From: Streptomyces nitrosporeus
GTDB lineage: Bacteria > Actinomycetota > Actinomycetes > Streptomycetales > Streptomycetaceae
Length of the DNA stretch: 64,000 nt
Direction of reading: 5' to 3'
NCBI RefSeq assembly: GCF_008704555.1
Contig: NZ_CP023702.1
Coordinates: forward strand, 4,340,001 to 4,404,000
In this document: positions 62,195 to 64,000 of the stretch, in pieces
How the letters are laid out: each line of letters opens with the position of its first letter
Position numbering within the stretch: the stretch's first letter is position 1
Program-made: the position numbers and the translations under genes
The notes under the pieces: model-generated
What the model was told of the DNA's origin: nothing
The model's input: only the letters and a program-made list of their open reading frames with translations
Database searches by the model: none

Positions 62195-64000
62195 TCAGGC
62201 GATGTGGTCGGCGGACATCTCGGTGTCGAAGCGCTGCTTGAAGCCCGGCAGCAGCCGCCGGAGCAGGGCGCCGCTGCGGGGGTGCCGGACGTCGTGGCCG
62301 TCGGCGAGGACGATGTCGAGCACCGCGACGCTCGGGTAGTCCTGGTGCTCCTGGGTGTAGGAGACGAACACCTCGTAGGCCTTCTCACCGAACTCGGCCT
62401 CGGCCGCCGCCCACTCGGCCTCCTTGCCGTCCTCGCGGTACGGCTGCACGGGCCCGTCCTGCTCGTCCTGCCCGCCCTGCTCGTCCACCGGGACCCGGAT
62501 CCCCGGCGCCTGCGGCTGGGCCTGCTGGGCCTGGAGGGCTTGCTGGGCCTGCTGGGCCTGGGGCTCCGGGTGCGGGGCCTGGGCCTGCGGGTGCTCCGGG
62601 GGCCGCTGGTGGTCGGGGCGCTGCGGCTGCTGCCGGCCGGAGTGCTGCTCCCGCTGCGGGGCGGGGGCCTGTTCGTACGGCTGCTGCGCCTGCGCCCGGG
62701 CCTGTTCGTACGCCTGCTGGGCCTGCGCCTGTGCCTGGGCCCGCGCCAGCTCCTCCTGGGCCGCCCCCTCCTGCGGCTGTTCCGGGGAGCGGTGGAGCGG
62801 GGCGCCGCCGAGGGTGCCCACGTTGCCGAGCGGCCGGGTCCGCCCGTCGGCCCCGGTGGGCACCTGGACCGGCGCACGGTCCGGGTGCCCGGGGTACGCC
62901 GGGTCGTACATGCCCTCGTACGGGGCGTCCGGGGCGAGGGGCGGCGCGAACCAGGGGCTGCCCTCCACGTCGAGCGCGCCCTGCCGGGCCTGCTGCTGGG
63001 CCTGTTGGGGGTGACCCTGCTGAGGATGCTGCTGGAGCTGCTGCTGCGGGGACGGCTGTACCTGCTGGGGGAGCGGCAGTTGGTGCAGGGAGTGCTGCTC
63101 CGGAGCCACCACCTGCGGCTGTTCAGGGGCCTGCTGCTGTTCTGCCGTCTGGTGCTGCTCCGCCTGGTGCTGCTCCGGCGCCACCGCCTGCGGCTGTTCC
63201 ACCGCCTGCGGCTGTTCCACCGTCTGCGGCTGTTCCGGCGTCGCCGTCTGCTGCGGGGCGTACGGCAGTTGGGGCTTCCCTCCGGCCTCCAGGGCCTGCG
63301 GCCCCCCGGCGGCACCCGCCGCCACCGTCGCCTCCCGCACGCCGTCCGCCGGGGCGGGCGGGAGCAGGGCCGGTTCGATGCCCGCGGCGGCGAGGCCCGC
63401 CGGGGCGGTCTCCGAGAGCGGGACGCCGTACCGCGCCAGACGCAGCGGCATCATCGACTCGATGGGGGCCTTGCGGCGCCAGTTGCGCCCGAAACGCGCC
63501 TGGAGGCGGGCCTGGTAGATCAGCCGCTCCTGTTCGAGCTTGATCACCTGCTCGTAGCTGCGCAGCTCCCACAGCTTCATCCGGCGCCACAGCTTGAAGG
63601 TGGGCACCGGGGAGAGCAGCCAGCGGGTGATGCGGACGCCCTCCATGTGCTTGTCGGCGGTGATGTCCGCGATGCGGCCCACGGCGTGGCGGGCCGCCTC
63701 GACGGCGACGACGAACAGCACGGGGATCACCGCGTGCATCCCGGTGCCCAGCGGGTCGGGCCACGCGGCGGCGCCGTTGAAGGCGATGGTGGCCGCCGTC
63801 AGCAGCCAGGCGGTCTGCCGCAGCATCGGGAACGGGATGCGCATCCACGTCAGGAGCAGGTCCAGCGCCAGCAGGACGCAGATGCCCGCGTCGATGCCGA
63901 TCGGGAAGACCAGTGAGAACTGGCCGAACCCCTTCTCCTCGGCGAGTTCGCGCACGGCCGCGTACGAGCCCGCGAAACCGATCGCGGCGATGAGCACGGC
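62195..64000 (-). CDS. DUF2637 membrane protein with Gln-rich tail (5' end beyond window)
   Basis: The open frame reaches base 63997 without a credible start, so a few N-terminal codons probably lie outside. Visible N-terminal ~120 residues: hydrophobic helices (IAAIGFAGSYAAVRELAEEK, FPIGIDAGICVLLALDLLL, AVIPVLFVVAVEAARHAVGR) typical of DUF2637/SpdB-like proteins linked to plasmid or chromosomal spread functions. Then a cytosolic middle, a long Gln/Pro/Ala-rich region (~250-500) full of PEQPQ and QAQAQQA repeats, and a conserved C-terminal domain (EFGEKAYEVFVSYTQEHQDY to TEMSADHIA). Confidence 0.8.
   Translation of the reverse strand, partial: AVLIAAIGFAGSYAAVRELAEEKGFGQFSLVFPIGIDAGICVLLALDLLLTWMRIPFPMLRQTAWLLTAATIAFNGAAAWPDPLGTGMHAVIPVLFVVAVEAARHAVGRIADITADKHMEGVRITRWLLSPVPTFKLWRRMKLWELRSYEQVIKLEQERLIYQARLQARFGRNWRRKAPIESMMPLRLARYGVPLSETAPAGLAAAGIEPALLPPAPADGVREATVAAGAAGGPQALEAGGKPQLPYAPQQTATPEQPQTVEQPQAVEQPQAVAPEQHQAEQHQTAEQQQAPEQPQVVAPEQHSLHQLPLPQQVQPSPQQQLQQHPQQGHPQQAQQQARQGALDVEGSPWFAPPLAPDAPYEGMYDPAYPGHPDRAPVQVPTGADGRTRPLGNVGTLGGAPLHRSPEQPQEGAAQEELARAQAQAQAQQAYEQARAQAQQPYEQAPAPQREQHSGRQQPQRPDHQRPPEHPQAQAPHPEPQAQQAQQALQAQQAQPQAPGIRVPVDEQGGQDEQDGPVQPYREDGKEAEWAAAEAEFGEKAYEVFVSYTQEHQDYPSVAVLDIVLADGHDVRHPRSGALLRRLLPGFKQRFDTEMSADHIA

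Overview
The window reads as chromosomal DNA from a Streptomyces-type actinomycete. GC is very high, GTG and TTG starts are common, there are WhiJ-type (XRE + DUF397 + ATPase) and SARP/AfsR regulators, leucine TTA codons sit in regulator genes, an LAXTG (sortase E type) surface protein is present, and argS, class I lysS and a DUF2637 gene lie together. No rRNA, tRNA or CRISPR array was seen.

Left arm (1-16.2 kb) is a set of unrelated accessory genes: a B3/B4-domain protein (cut by the window edge), an EamA exporter divergent from an XRE-cupin regulator over three evenly spaced operator-like repeats, a secreted ALF-repeat protein, a ~118 bp relic of an IS5-like insertion sequence, a choice-of-anchor A surface protein with a DasR-like (dre) site upstream, a DUF1963 protein, a frameshifted tyrosine-recombinase remnant, a lipoprotein, an XRE/DUF397/ATPase regulatory trio, a polyprenyl synthetase with a TPR protein, a DUF4232 lipoprotein and a membrane-tethered HTH protein.

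Core (16.3-57.7 kb) is a non-ribosomal peptide cluster. Operon 1 (17.1-36.5 kb) holds FabG, a type II thioesterase, two Fe(II)/2-oxoglutarate dioxygenases, KAS III, an ACP, a stand-alone condensation protein broken by an in-frame TAG, SbnA and SbnB (2,3-diaminopropionate synthesis), NRPS A (A-T-C-A-T), a carbamoyltransferase, an MFS exporter and a MacB-type ABC exporter, and ends at a perfect 17-bp hairpin. Operon 2 (36.9-51.1 kb) holds MbtH, NRPS B (C-A-T-C-A-T-C-A-T-C) and NRPS C (A-T-penicillin-binding-protein-like thioesterase). A 4'-phosphopantetheinyl transferase is divergent on the left. Two TTA-containing SARP/NB-ARC regulators, a degenerate Sfp-like protein and a tiny secreted peptide are on the right. 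Colinear reading predicts a six-residue peptide: X1 - Z - Thr-like - Z - Z - Gly-like. The three Z adenylation domains come from one ~1.5 kb cassette copied three times. Diaminopropionate plus a carbamoyltransferase suggests 3-ureidoalanine as a building block, and the two dioxygenases suggest hydroxylated residues. These chemical assignments are inference from motifs read by eye.

Three promoters of the core (before fabG, before mbtH, before the Sfp-like gene) carry two AT-rich heptamers spaced by exactly 11 bp, the layout of SARP binding sites, so a shared bldA/SARP regulon is likely.

Right arm (58.4-64 kb) is housekeeping: argS, divergent lysS, a perfect 24-bp hairpin terminator, and a Gln-rich DUF2637 membrane protein that runs off the window.
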